Shown: one piece after another, positions 1 to 8,692 of the stretch | How positions within the stretch are numbered: position 1 is the stretch's first letter | Layout: the number at the start of each line of letters is the position of its first letter | Assembly (NCBI RefSeq): GCF_913776855.1 | Contig: NZ_CAJYQD010000018.1 | Span: 1-64,000 of the forward strand | Origin: an uncultured Sphingomonas sp. | Lineage (GTDB): Bacteria > Pseudomonadota > Alphaproteobacteria > Sphingomonadales > Sphingomonadaceae | Direction: 5' to 3' | DNA: 64,000 bases | Program-made: the position numbers and the translations under genes | Notes under the pieces: model-generated | Databases searched by the model: none | What the model was told of the DNA's origin: nothing | What the model saw: only the letters and a program-made list of their open reading frames with translations

Positions 1-2
1 CG

Positions 3-1004
<1,002 letters not shown>

Positions 1005-1019
1005 TCCCGCACAACGACC

Positions 1020-1048
1020 GTACCCCGGCGAAGGCCGGGGTCCAGTTG
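1020..1048. repeat. Left arm of perfect 29-bp inverted repeat (REP-like palindrome)
   Basis: The 29 bases 1020-1048 are the exact reverse complement of 1369-1397. Each arm holds an internal hairpin, CCCCGGC-GAAG-GCCGGGG (1023-1040). The arm ends 11 bp before the start codon of the GIY-YIG gene. Related palindromes occur at many other intergenic sites of this window. Confidence 0.95.
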
Positions 1049-1059
1049 GGTAAAGGCCG

Positions 1060-1359
1060 ATGATGGAACGACGCGGTTTCGTCTACATCATGGCCAGCGG
1101 GCGTAACGGGACGATCTATGTCGGATCGACCAGCGACCTGGTGAAACGCATCTACGACCACCGCAACGGGACGGTCGATGGCTTCACCAACAAACGAAAC
1201 TGTCATCGCCTCGTCTGGTACAAGGTGCATGACGACATCAATTCCGCCCGCCTGCGCGAGCGGCGAATGAAGGAATGGAAGCGAGCCTGGAAACTGCGCG
1301 AGATCGAAGGCCTCAATCCCGACTGGGACGACCTGTACGATCGGATCGCACGACCATGA
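1060..1359 (+). CDS. Small GIY-YIG family nuclease
   Basis: Predicted single-domain GIY-YIG endonuclease of 99 residues, close to the usual size of the stand-alone family. Seen: VYIM and IYVG strands near residues 8-22 with the two tyrosines, arginine and histidine in KRIYDHR around 30-36, and a C-terminal segment RERRMKEW with the likely metal-binding glutamate, ending in NPDWDDLY, typical of this group. AAAGG (1052-1056) serves as ribosome site for ATG 1060 or 1063. The gene lies between mdh and sucD and fills almost exactly the space between two arms of a perfect inverted repeat (11 bp before the start, 9 bp after the stop). Cellular target unknown; a role in moving or processing the flanking palindromes is inference. 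Confidence 0.9.
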   Translation: MMERRGFVYIMASGRNGTIYVGSTSDLVKRIYDHRNGTVDGFTNKRNCHRLVWYKVHDDINSARLRERRMKEWKRAWKLREIEGLNPDWDDLYDRIARP

Positions 1360-1368
1360 CCGCCTTCG

Positions 1369-1397
1369 CAACTGGACCCCGGCCTTCGCCGGGGTAC
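1369..1397. repeat. Right arm of perfect 29-bp inverted repeat
   Basis: Exact reverse complement of 1020-1048, beginning 9 bp after the stop codon of the GIY-YIG gene and ending 14 bp before sucD. Together the two arms bracket the nuclease gene and could fold into a long stem in RNA or a cruciform in DNA. Confidence 0.95.
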
Positions 1398-1411
1398 GCT
1401 GGAGCAGACGC

Positions 1412-2296
1412 ATGAGCATCCTCGTCAACAAGAACACCAAGGTCATCACCCAGGGGATGACCGGCGAAACCGGCAGCTTCCATACCAAGGCGGCGCTGGA
1501 ATATGGCACGCAGATGGTCGGCGGCGTGACGCCGGGCAAGGGCGGGACCGAGCATCTGGGCCTCCCGGTCTACAACACCGTCGCCGAAGCCAAGTCGAAG
1601 ACCGGTGCCGACGCCTCGGTCATCTACGTTCCGCCGCCCTTCGCCGCCGATTCGATCCTCGAAGCGATCGACGCCGAAATCCCGCTGATCGTCGCAATCA
1701 CCGAAGGCATTCCGGTGCTGGACATGGTCAAGGTCAAGCGCGCGCTGTCGGGTTCGAAGTCGCGGCTGATCGGTCCGAACTGCCCCGGCGTGCTGACGCC
1801 GGGCGAGTGCAAGATCGGCATCATGCCGGGGTCGATCTTCAAGAAGGGCAGCGTCGGCGTCGTGTCGCGCTCGGGCACGCTGACCTATGAAGCGGTGTTC
1901 CAGACCTCGAACGCCGGCCTTGGCCAGACGACCGCCGTCGGCATCGGTGGCGATCCGGTCAACGGCACCAACTTCATCGACGTGCTGGAACTGTTCCTGG
2001 CCGACGACCAGACCCAGTCGATCATCATGATCGGCGAGATCGGCGGCGATGCGGAGGAACAGGCCGCGCAGTTCCTGATCGACGAGGCCAAGCGTGGCCG
2101 CAAGAAGCCGATGGCCGGTTTCATCGCGGGCCGCACCGCGCCTCCGGGCCGTCGCATGGGCCATGCCGGTGCGATCGTGTCGGGCGGCAAGGGCGATGCG
2201 GAAAGCAAGATCGCGGCGATGGAAGCAGCAGGCATCAAGGTCGCGGCATCGCCCAGCGAACTCGGCTCGACGCTGCTCGAAGTGCTGAACGGTTGA
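1412..2296 (+). CDS. sucD: Succinate-CoA ligase, alpha subunit
   Basis: Alpha subunit of succinyl-CoA synthetase, which makes ATP or GTP from succinyl-CoA. The 294 residues match the family length. Seen: CoA-binding Rossmann domain (about 1-130) with the [11 protein letters not shown] loop near 15-25 and the ligase domain with the phosphorylated histidine His251 in [14 protein letters not shown]. It lies between the GIY-YIG gene and sucA in the TCA operon. The beta-subunit gene sucC, often adjacent, is not in this window, so it must be elsewhere if the enzyme is functional. Confidence 0.97.
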   Translation: MSILVNKNTKVITQGMTGETGSFHTKAALEYGTQMVGGVTPGKGGTEHLGLPVYNTVAEAKSKTGADASVIYVPPPFAADSILEAIDAEIPLIVAITEGIPVLDMVKVKRALSGSKSRLIGPNCPGVLTPGECKIGIMPGSIFKKGSVGVVSRSGTLTYEAVFQTSNAGLGQTTAVGIGGDPVNGTNFIDVLELFLADDQTQSIIMIGEIGGDAEEQAAQFLIDEAKRGRKKPMAGFIAGRTAPPGRRMGHAGAIVSGGKGDAESKIAAMEAAGIKVAASPSELGSTLLEVLNG

Positions 2297-2302
2297 ACGA
2301 AC

Positions 2303-2350
2303 GTGCCCTGCGCGACGGAACGCGCGGGGCACATCCCGGTTGGACCGGGA
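2303..2350 (+). other. Two tandem RNA hairpins in the sucD-sucA gap
   Basis: Two stem-loops follow each other between the sucD stop and the sucA start: a 12-bp stem with one G-U type mismatch (2303-2314 with 2321-2332, loop ACGGAA) and a 7-bp stem (2334-2340 with 2344-2350, loop TGG). There is no T-run, so full termination is unlikely; partial attenuation or protection of mRNA ends is inferred. Confidence 0.6.
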
Positions 2351-2370
2351 CTGAACGACAGGAAGTGACC

Positions 2371-5331
2371 ATGGGCTACGAAGGCCAGGATTTCGACATC
2401 GCCGCCGGCGTCAGCCCGGCATTCGTGGAAACGCTCTATGGTCGCTACCGCGAGGACCCCTCGTCGGTTGATGCCGGCTGGCGCCAGTGGTTCGACGGGC
2501 TGGAAGGTGCGACCCAGCACCCCAGCTGGCAGAGCAAGCGCTGGCCGCTGACCGAGACCGATGCGCTGACCGCCGCGCTCGACCCGACGCAGATGGAGCC
2601 GGCGCCCAAGCCCGCGCGGGGCGGCAAGCCCGCCCCGGCCGCCGCGCCTGCTGCACCCAAGGTTGACGTGGCGAAGGCCGCCGGCGACGCGATCCGCGCG
2701 CAGCTGCTGATCCGCACCTATCGCGTCCGCGGGCACCTTGCCGCTAACCTCGACCCGCTGGGCCTCGCCACCCGTGAGATGCCCGAGGATCTGCGCACCG
2801 AATATTACGGCTTCTCCGATGCCGAGATCGATACGCCGGTCTATCTCGGCGGTACGCTCGGCCTCGAATGGGCGACCGTTCGCGAGATCGTCGACATCCT
2901 GCGCGCAAACTACTGCGGCAATGTCGGCCTCGAATATATGCACATCGCGGACGTGGAGGAGCGCCGCTTCCTTCAGGACCGGATGGAGGGCCGCGACAAG
3001 GCGATCCAGTTCACCCCCGAAGGCAAGAAGGCGATCCTCGCCAAGGTCATCGAGGCGGAACAGTGGGAGAAGTTCCTCGGCCGCAAGTACGTCGGCACGA
3101 AGCGCTTCGGCCTCGACGGCGGTGAATCGATGATCCCGGCATTGGAAGCGGTCATCAAGTACGGCGGCCAGCTGGGCGTGCGCGAGATCGTGTACGGCAT
3201 GGCGCATCGTGGCCGCCTGAACGTGCTGACCAACGTGATGGCCAAGCCGTTCCGCGTGCTGTTCCACGAATTCGCTGGCGGCAGCGCCAACCCCGACGAC
3301 ATCGGCGGCTCGGGCGACGTGAAGTACCACCTCGGCACCTCGACCGACCGCAGCTTCGACGACGTGTCGGTCCATATGTCGCTGGTCGCGAACCCCAGCC
3401 ACCTCGAAGCGGTGAACCCGGTCGTGCTGGGCAAGGTGCGTGCGCAGCAGACCTTCCGTGGCGACCTGGAGAAGCACGAACAGGTGCTGCCGGTCCTGAT
3501 CCATGGCGATGCGGCGTTCGCCGGCCAGGGGATCGTGTGGGAATGCCTCGGTTTCTCGGGTATCCGCGGCTACAATACCGGCGGCTGCGTCCACTTCATC
3601 ATCAACAACCAGGTCGGCTTCACGACGTCGCCGCAGTTCGCGCGCTCGTCGCCCTATCCGTCGGACGTGGCGAAGGGGGTGCAGGCACCGATCTTCCACG
3701 TCAACGGCGACGATCCCGAAGCGGTGACCTTCGCCACCAAGATGGCGATCGAGTTCCGCCAGCAATTCAAGCGCGACATCGTGATCGACATGTGGTGCTA
3801 TCGCCGCTTCGGCCATAACGAAGGCGACGAACCGTCCTTCACCCAGCCGCTGATGTACGCCAAGATCAAGGGCCATCCCGGCGTTAGCGAAATCTATGGC
3901 AAGCGCCTCGCCGACGAAGGCGTCATCGACGGCGAGTTCGTCGCCGCCAAGACCGCCGAGTTCACCCAGTTGCTCGAAGGCGAGTTCGAGAACGCCAAGA
4001 GCTACAAGCCCAACCGCGCCGACTGGTTCGCCGGTCGCTGGTCGGGGCTGCACGCGCCGATGGACCCGGAAGGCTCGCGCCGCTCGGTCGACACCGGCAT
4101 CGAACAGAAGCTGTTCGACTCGCTCGGCCGCACACTGACCACGATCCCCGACGACCTGCAGGTCCACAAGACGCTGGCCCGTGTTCTCGACGCCAAGCGC
4201 GGCATGTTCGGCAATGGCGAAGGCTTCGACTGGGCGACCGCCGAGGCGCTGGCCTTCGGTTCGCTGCTGTCGGAAGGCTTCGGCGTCCGCCTGTCGGGGC
4301 AGGATTCGGGTCGCGGCACCTTCTCGCAGCGGCACGCGGTGTGGGTCGACCAGACCGACGAACACAAGTTCGTGCCGCTGAAGACCATCGAGCATGGCAG
4401 CTTCGAAGTGCTCGACAGCCCGCTCAGCGAATATGGCGTGCTGGGCTTCGAATATGGCTATGCGCTGGCGGACCCCAAGGCGCTGGTAATCTGGGAAGCG
4501 CAGTTCGGCGATTTCGCCAACGGCGCGCAGATCATGATCGACCAGTTCATCGCGGCGGGCGAAGCCAAGTGGTTGCGCGCCAACGGCCTCGTGATGATGC
4601 TGCCGCACGGTTATGAAGGCCAGGGTCCGGAGCATAGCTCGGCACGTCTGGAGCGCTTCCTGCAGCTGTGCGCGGGCGACAATATGCAGGTCGCCAACGT
4701 CACCTCGCCGGCGAACCTGTTCCACCTGCTGCGTCGCCAGATGCATCGCAATTTCCGCAAGCCCCTCGTCATCATGACACCCAAGTCGCTGCTGCGGCAC
4801 AAGATGGCGGTGTCGAAGACCGAGGACTTCCTGCCGGGTACGCACTTCAAGCGGCTGCTGTCCGATCCGTCGGCCCCGGCGGATGCCAACACGACGCGGC
4901 TGGTGCTGTGTTCGGGCAAGGTCGCGTTCGACCTGATCGAAGCACGCGACGCGGCGGGCGATACGCAGACGCAGATCGTCCGCGTGGAACAGATTTATCC
5001 GTTCCCGACCGATGCGCTGGTCGCACGGCTGAAGAACCTGCCCAACCTGACCGACGTGGTCTGGGCGCAGGAGGAGCCGAAGAACAACGGTTCGTGGTTC
5101 CTGACCGAACCGGCGATCGAGGAGGCCCTTGCCGAAGCCGGTGCCCCAGTCGCACGCGCCCGCTATGCCGGTCGCGCGGCGGCGGCATCGCCCGCCACCG
5201 GGCTGATGAAGCGCCACCAGGCCGAACAGGGCGCGCTGGTCGCCGATGCGCTCGGCCACAATGTCCGCGACGAAATCCGCCGCACCCGTCAGGCCGAGGG
5301 CGATCGCGCCACCGGCAAGGCCGCATCCTAA
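2371..5331 (+). CDS. sucA: 2-oxoglutarate dehydrogenase E1 component
   Basis: Thiamine-diphosphate-dependent decarboxylase of the 2-oxoglutarate dehydrogenase complex; transfers the succinyl group to the lipoyl domain of SucB. The protein has 986 residues, as expected. Seen: N-terminal E2-binding segment (first ~45 residues), an Ala/Pro-rich linker near 75-100, the E1 domain with the thiamine diphosphate motif starting at GD 379-380 and ending at NN 412-413, then the transketolase-like pyrimidine domain and C-terminal domain. The open frame extends upstream to 2293, but ATG 2371 has ribosome site AGGAAG (2360-2365) and begins the conserved N-terminus. Two hairpins precede it. Confidence 0.97.
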   Translation: MGYEGQDFDIAAGVSPAFVETLYGRYREDPSSVDAGWRQWFDGLEGATQHPSWQSKRWPLTETDALTAALDPTQMEPAPKPARGGKPAPAAAPAAPKVDVAKAAGDAIRAQLLIRTYRVRGHLAANLDPLGLATREMPEDLRTEYYGFSDAEIDTPVYLGGTLGLEWATVREIVDILRANYCGNVGLEYMHIADVEERRFLQDRMEGRDKAIQFTPEGKKAILAKVIEAEQWEKFLGRKYVGTKRFGLDGGESMIPALEAVIKYGGQLGVREIVYGMAHRGRLNVLTNVMAKPFRVLFHEFAGGSANPDDIGGSGDVKYHLGTSTDRSFDDVSVHMSLVANPSHLEAVNPVVLGKVRAQQTFRGDLEKHEQVLPVLIHGDAAFAGQGIVWECLGFSGIRGYNTGGCVHFIINNQVGFTTSPQFARSSPYPSDVAKGVQAPIFHVNGDDPEAVTFATKMAIEFRQQFKRDIVIDMWCYRRFGHNEGDEPSFTQPLMYAKIKGHPGVSEIYGKRLADEGVIDGEFVAAKTAEFTQLLEGEFENAKSYKPNRADWFAGRWSGLHAPMDPEGSRRSVDTGIEQKLFDSLGRTLTTIPDDLQVHKTLARVLDAKRGMFGNGEGFDWATAEALAFGSLLSEGFGVRLSGQDSGRGTFSQRHAVWVDQTDEHKFVPLKTIEHGSFEVLDSPLSEYGVLGFEYGYALADPKALVIWEAQFGDFANGAQIMIDQFIAAGEAKWLRANGLVMMLPHGYEGQGPEHSSARLERFLQLCAGDNMQVANVTSPANLFHLLRRQMHRNFRKPLVIMTPKSLLRHKMAVSKTEDFLPGTHFKRLLSDPSAPADANTTRLVLCSGKVAFDLIEARDAAGDTQTQIVRVEQIYPFPTDALVARLKNLPNLTDVVWAQEEPKNNGSWFLTEPAIEEALAEAGAPVARARYAGRAAAASPATGLMKRHQAEQGALVADALGHNVRDEIRRTRQAEGDRATGKAAS

Positions 5332-5342
5332 CCGTGTTATTA

Positions 5343-5357
5343 CCCCCGACACGGGGG
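5343..5357 (+). other. Short hairpin between sucA and sucB
   Basis: CCCCCG-ACA-CGGGGG forms a 6-bp stem in the 42-bp gap between sucA and sucB, just upstream of the ribosome site of sucB. No T-run follows. It may shape mRNA stability or translation; the role is inference. Confidence 0.45.
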
Positions 5358-5373
5358 AGATGAGGAAGATCCG

Positions 5374-6621
5374 ATGGCAACCGAAGTTCTGGTCCCCACG
5401 CTGGGCGAATCGATCACCGAAGCGACGCTGGGCGAATGGTTGAAGAAGCCCGGTGAGGCGGTCGCCGCCGACGAACCGATCGCTTCGCTTGAAACCGACA
5501 AGGTGTCGGTCGAGGTTCCGGCACCCGTGGCCGGTGTCATGGGCGCGCACGCCGTGCAGCCGGGCGACACCGTGTCGGTCGGCGCGATGATCGCCACGAT
5601 CGAATCGGGCGACGGCGCCGCTGCGCCGAAGGCCGATGCCCCGAAGCAGGACGCTGCCCCCGCCGCCGCCCCTGCCCCGGCCGCCGCGCAGCAGGCCCCG
5701 GCCGCCGGCGACACCAATGTCGACGCCGCAGCGCTGTCGCCATCGGTGCGCCGCGCGATCCTCGAACACGGTGTCGACCCGGCCAAGGTCAAGGGCACCG
5801 GCCGTGACGGTCGCATCACCAAGGAAGACGTGGTCGCCGCCGCCGGTGACAAGTCGGCCGCCGCCGCGCCTGCCGCTGCCGCCCCGGCCGCCGCAGCGCC
5901 GGCTGCCAGCGCCGCCCCGACCCGTGGCGAAGAGCGCGTGAAGATGACGCGCCTGCGCCAGACGATCGCCCGCCGCCTGAAGGAAGCGCAGGACACCGCC
6001 GCGCTGCTCACTACCTTCAACGACGTCGACATGACGGCGGTGATCGAGGCGCGCGCCAAGTACAAGGACCTGTTCGAGAAGAAGCATGGCGTCCGCCTCG
6101 GCTTCATGGGCTTCTTCGTGAAGGCCGCGACGATGGCGCTGAAGGACATTCCGTCGGTCAACGCATCAATCGAGGGCGATGAGATCGTCTATCGCGACTA
6201 TGCCGACATCTCGGTCGCCGTGTCGGCGCCGGGCGGCCTCGTCGTCCCGGTCATCCGCGACGCCGACAAGCTGTCGGTCGCGGGCGTCGAGAAGACGATC
6301 GGCGATTTCGGCAAGCGCGCCAAGGACGGCACGCTGAAGATGGACGAGATGAAGGGCGGCACCTTCACCATCTCGAACGGCGGCGTGTTCGGGTCGCTGA
6401 TGTCGACCCCGATCATCAACCCGCCGCAGTCGGCGGTGCTGGGCCTCCACCGCATCGAGGAACGCCCGGTCGTCCGTGACGGACAGGTCGTGGTGCGTCC
6501 GATGATGTATCTGGCACTCAGCTACGACCATCGCCTGATCGACGGTCGCGAGGCGGTGACCTTCCTCGTCGCGCTGAAGAACGCGATCGAGGACCCGACG
6601 CGCCTGCTGATCGACCTCTAA
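5374..6621 (+). CDS. sucB: 2-oxoglutarate dehydrogenase E2 (dihydrolipoyl succinyltransferase)
   Basis: Core acyltransferase of the 2-oxoglutarate dehydrogenase complex. The 415 residues carry one N-terminal lipoyl domain with the lipoylated Lys43 in ETDKVSVEV, an Ala/Pro-rich linker, a peripheral-subunit-binding domain at about 115-155 ([15 protein letters not shown]), a second Ala-rich linker, and the catalytic domain ending with the acyltransferase motif DHRLIDGRE, in which His386 and Asp390 are the catalytic pair. AGGAAG precedes ATG 5374. It belongs to the TCA operon; E1 lies upstream and E3 (lpdA) downstream, separated by a DUF1877 gene. Confidence 0.97.
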   Translation: MATEVLVPTLGESITEATLGEWLKKPGEAVAADEPIASLETDKVSVEVPAPVAGVMGAHAVQPGDTVSVGAMIATIESGDGAAAPKADAPKQDAAPAAAPAPAAAQQAPAAGDTNVDAAALSPSVRRAILEHGVDPAKVKGTGRDGRITKEDVVAAAGDKSAAAAPAAAAPAAAAPAASAAPTRGEERVKMTRLRQTIARRLKEAQDTAALLTTFNDVDMTAVIEARAKYKDLFEKKHGVRLGFMGFFVKAATMALKDIPSVNASIEGDEIVYRDYADISVAVSAPGGLVVPVIRDADKLSVAGVEKTIGDFGKRAKDGTLKMDEMKGGTFTISNGGVFGSLMSTPIINPPQSAVLGLHRIEERPVVRDGQVVVRPMMYLALSYDHRLIDGREAVTFLVALKNAIEDPTRLLIDL

Positions 6622-6638
6622 GAGGCGGACGAAGACCG

Positions 6639-7136
6639 ATGGGCATGGTGATCTATCTGCGTCGGGCCGGCGATGCCGACATCGACCGGCTGGTCGCCGA
6701 CCCATCGGTGTTCGAGGAGTTCCTGTTCGAGGAAGGCGTCGAGAATCTCGACTTCCTCGATCTGGGCGAAGCATGGCACGCGGTCCATTATCTGCTGACC
6801 GGATCGGCCGAGGATGTCGGGCATACGCTTGGGATCATCATCGCCGCGCTGCCTGAGCTGGGTGCGGACGAGAATGGCGAGGGCGGGATCGGCCTGATCG
6901 CGCCGCCGCTGATGAAGGCGTTCGCCGACGCACTCGACAGGCAAGACGACGCCACCCTCGCCCGCCGGTTCGATCCACCTGCAATGGCGAAGGCGGATGT
7001 CTATCTGGCAGATACCTTCGGCAGCGCCGACGCGCTTGACTATGTGACGCAGGGGATACCGGCCCTGCGACAATTTGCGGCACAATGCCGCCGTACCGGC
7101 GACGGCGCGATCCGCGTGATCGCCCACAACGACTAG
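6639..7136 (+). CDS. DUF1877 (YfbM-like) protein
   Basis: Cytoplasmic protein of 165 residues resembling E. coli YfbM (DUF1877), judged by the MGMVIYL start, the WHAVHYLLTG segment near 45-54, the GIGLI segment and the tail RRTGDGAIRVIAHND. The function of the family is not known. It sits 17 bp after sucB and 15 bp before lpdA, in the same direction, so it is almost certainly co-transcribed with the 2-oxoglutarate dehydrogenase genes. No signal peptide, membrane helix or catalytic motif is visible. Confidence 0.8.
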   Translation: MGMVIYLRRAGDADIDRLVADPSVFEEFLFEEGVENLDFLDLGEAWHAVHYLLTGSAEDVGHTLGIIIAALPELGADENGEGGIGLIAPPLMKAFADALDRQDDATLARRFDPPAMAKADVYLADTFGSADALDYVTQGIPALRQFAAQCRRTGDGAIRVIAHND

Positions 7137-7151
7137 GACGGGATACACATC

Positions 7152-8552
7152 ATGGCTGAATATGACTTCGACGTCCTCGTGATCGGTGCCGGCCCCGGTG
7201 GCTATGTCGCGGCGATCCGCGCGGCGCAGCTGGGGCTGAAGACCGCCTGCGCCGAAGGGCGTGAGACGCTGGGCGGAACCTGTCTGAACGTCGGGTGCAT
7301 CCCGTCCAAGGCGCTGCTGCACGCATCCGAACTGTACGAGGAAGCGACCGGCGGTCACCTCGCCAAGTTCGGTGTCGAGATCCAGGGTGCGTCGCTCAAC
7401 CTCGACCAGATGCATGCCGAGAAGAAGAAGGCGGTCGGCGAACTGACCGGCGGCATCGAATATCTGTTCAAGAAGAACAAGGTCGAATGGCTGAAGGGCT
7501 ATGCCGCGTTCGAGAATGACAACACGGTAAAGGTCGGCGACCGCACTGTCACCGCGCGCGACATCGTGATCGCGACGGGTTCGAGCGTCACCCCGCTGCC
7601 GGGCGTGCAGGTCGATAACGACGCGGCGATCATCGTCGATTCGACCGGTGCGCTGGCGCTGCCCAAGGTGCCCGAGCATCTGGTGGTGATCGGCGGCGGT
7701 GTGATCGGCCTCGAGCTCGGCAGCGTGTGGCGTCGCCTGGGTGCCAAGGTCACCGTGGTTGAATATGCCGACCAGATCCTGCCGGGCTTCGACGGTGAGG
7801 TCCGCAAGGAATCAGCCAAGCTGTTCAAGAAGCAGGGCTTCGACCTGAAGACGTCGACCAAGGTCACCGGCGCGTCGGTCGATGGCGGCACCGCCACGCT
7901 GACGCTCGAACCCGCCGCCGGCGGTGAGGCGACCACGCTGACCGCCGATGCGGTGCTGGTGTCGATCGGCCGCCGCGCGAACACCGAAGGCCTCGCGCTC
8001 GACAAGGCGGGCCTGGCGGTCAACCAGCGCGGACAGGTCGATATCGACGAGGAATTCCGCACCAAGGTTGACGGCATCTGGGCGATCGGCGACGTGGTCC
8101 ACGGCCCGATGCTGGCGCACAAGGCCGAGGATGAAGGCGTCGCGGTCGCGGAATTCATCGCCGGGCAGACCGGCATCGTGAACCACGACGTGATCCCGTC
8201 GGTTGTCTACACCATGCCTGAAATTGCCGGCGTCGGCCTCACGGAAGAGGCTGCCAAGGAAAAGGGCGAGATCAAGGTCGGCAAGTTCCCCTTCGCCGCC
8301 AACAGCCGCGCCAAGACCAACCGCGACACCGACGGCTTCGTGAAGGTCATCGCCGACGCCAAGACCGACCGCGTCATCGGTGTGTGGATCGTGTCGTCAC
8401 TGGCCGGCACGATGATCGCGCAGGCGGCACAGGCGATGGAGTTCGGCGCGACCAGTGAGGACATCGCCTACACCTGCCACGCGCACCCGACCCATGCCGA
8501 GGCGCTGAAGGAAGCGGCGATGGCGGTGCAGGGCAAGCCGATCCATATCTGA
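7152..8552 (+). CDS. lpdA: Dihydrolipoyl dehydrogenase (E3)
   Basis: FAD- and NAD-dependent E3 that reoxidises lipoyl groups of 2-oxoglutarate dehydrogenase and probably other 2-oxo acid complexes. 466 residues, normal length. Seen: FAD-binding GAGPGG near residue 12-17, redox-active disulfide Cys44/Cys49 in GGTCLNVGCIPSK, a second Rossmann motif GGGVIGLE for NAD near 180, a central FAD segment ending in AIGDV, and the C-terminal His445/Glu450 pair in HAHPTHAE. It is the last gene of the operon; a strong terminator hairpin follows 26 bp after the stop. Confidence 0.97.
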   Translation: MAEYDFDVLVIGAGPGGYVAAIRAAQLGLKTACAEGRETLGGTCLNVGCIPSKALLHASELYEEATGGHLAKFGVEIQGASLNLDQMHAEKKKAVGELTGGIEYLFKKNKVEWLKGYAAFENDNTVKVGDRTVTARDIVIATGSSVTPLPGVQVDNDAAIIVDSTGALALPKVPEHLVVIGGGVIGLELGSVWRRLGAKVTVVEYADQILPGFDGEVRKESAKLFKKQGFDLKTSTKVTGASVDGGTATLTLEPAAGGEATTLTADAVLVSIGRRANTEGLALDKAGLAVNQRGQVDIDEEFRTKVDGIWAIGDVVHGPMLAHKAEDEGVAVAEFIAGQTGIVNHDVIPSVVYTMPEIAGVGLTEEAAKEKGEIKVGKFPFAANSRAKTNRDTDGFVKVIADAKTDRVIGVWIVSSLAGTMIAQAAQAMEFGATSEDIAYTCHAHPTHAEALKEAAMAVQGKPIHI

Positions 8553-8578
8553 TCGCGACAGCCTTCAGGGACGTTCGG

Positions 8579-8608
8579 GGGGCGGGGCATGGTGACATGC
8601 CCCGCCCC
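8579..8608 (+). terminator. Terminator hairpin after the TCA operon
   Basis: A perfect 13-bp GC-rich stem (8579-8591 with 8596-8608, loop GTGA) follows lpdA. Only two T residues follow, so it is not a textbook T-run terminator, but its strength and place at the operon end support the call. Confidence 0.65.
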
Positions 8609-8692
8609 TTCCGCGTCCGGGTCGCCCGGCGATCGATGGTTAGGAAGTTGTAAAAGCTTGTCGTCTAGGCTCACGCCCAGGAATTCGACGGG

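Noticed and set aside
1060..1359. Homing endonuclease within an intron
   Set aside because: The gene lies between two intact genes, not inside one, and no intron structure is present.
1885..6087. Very long open frame on the minus strand opposite sucD-sucA-sucB
   Set aside because: It is the shadow of strongly biased GC3 coding sequence; the product is Arg/His/Gly-rich without domains, and the plus-strand genes are certain.
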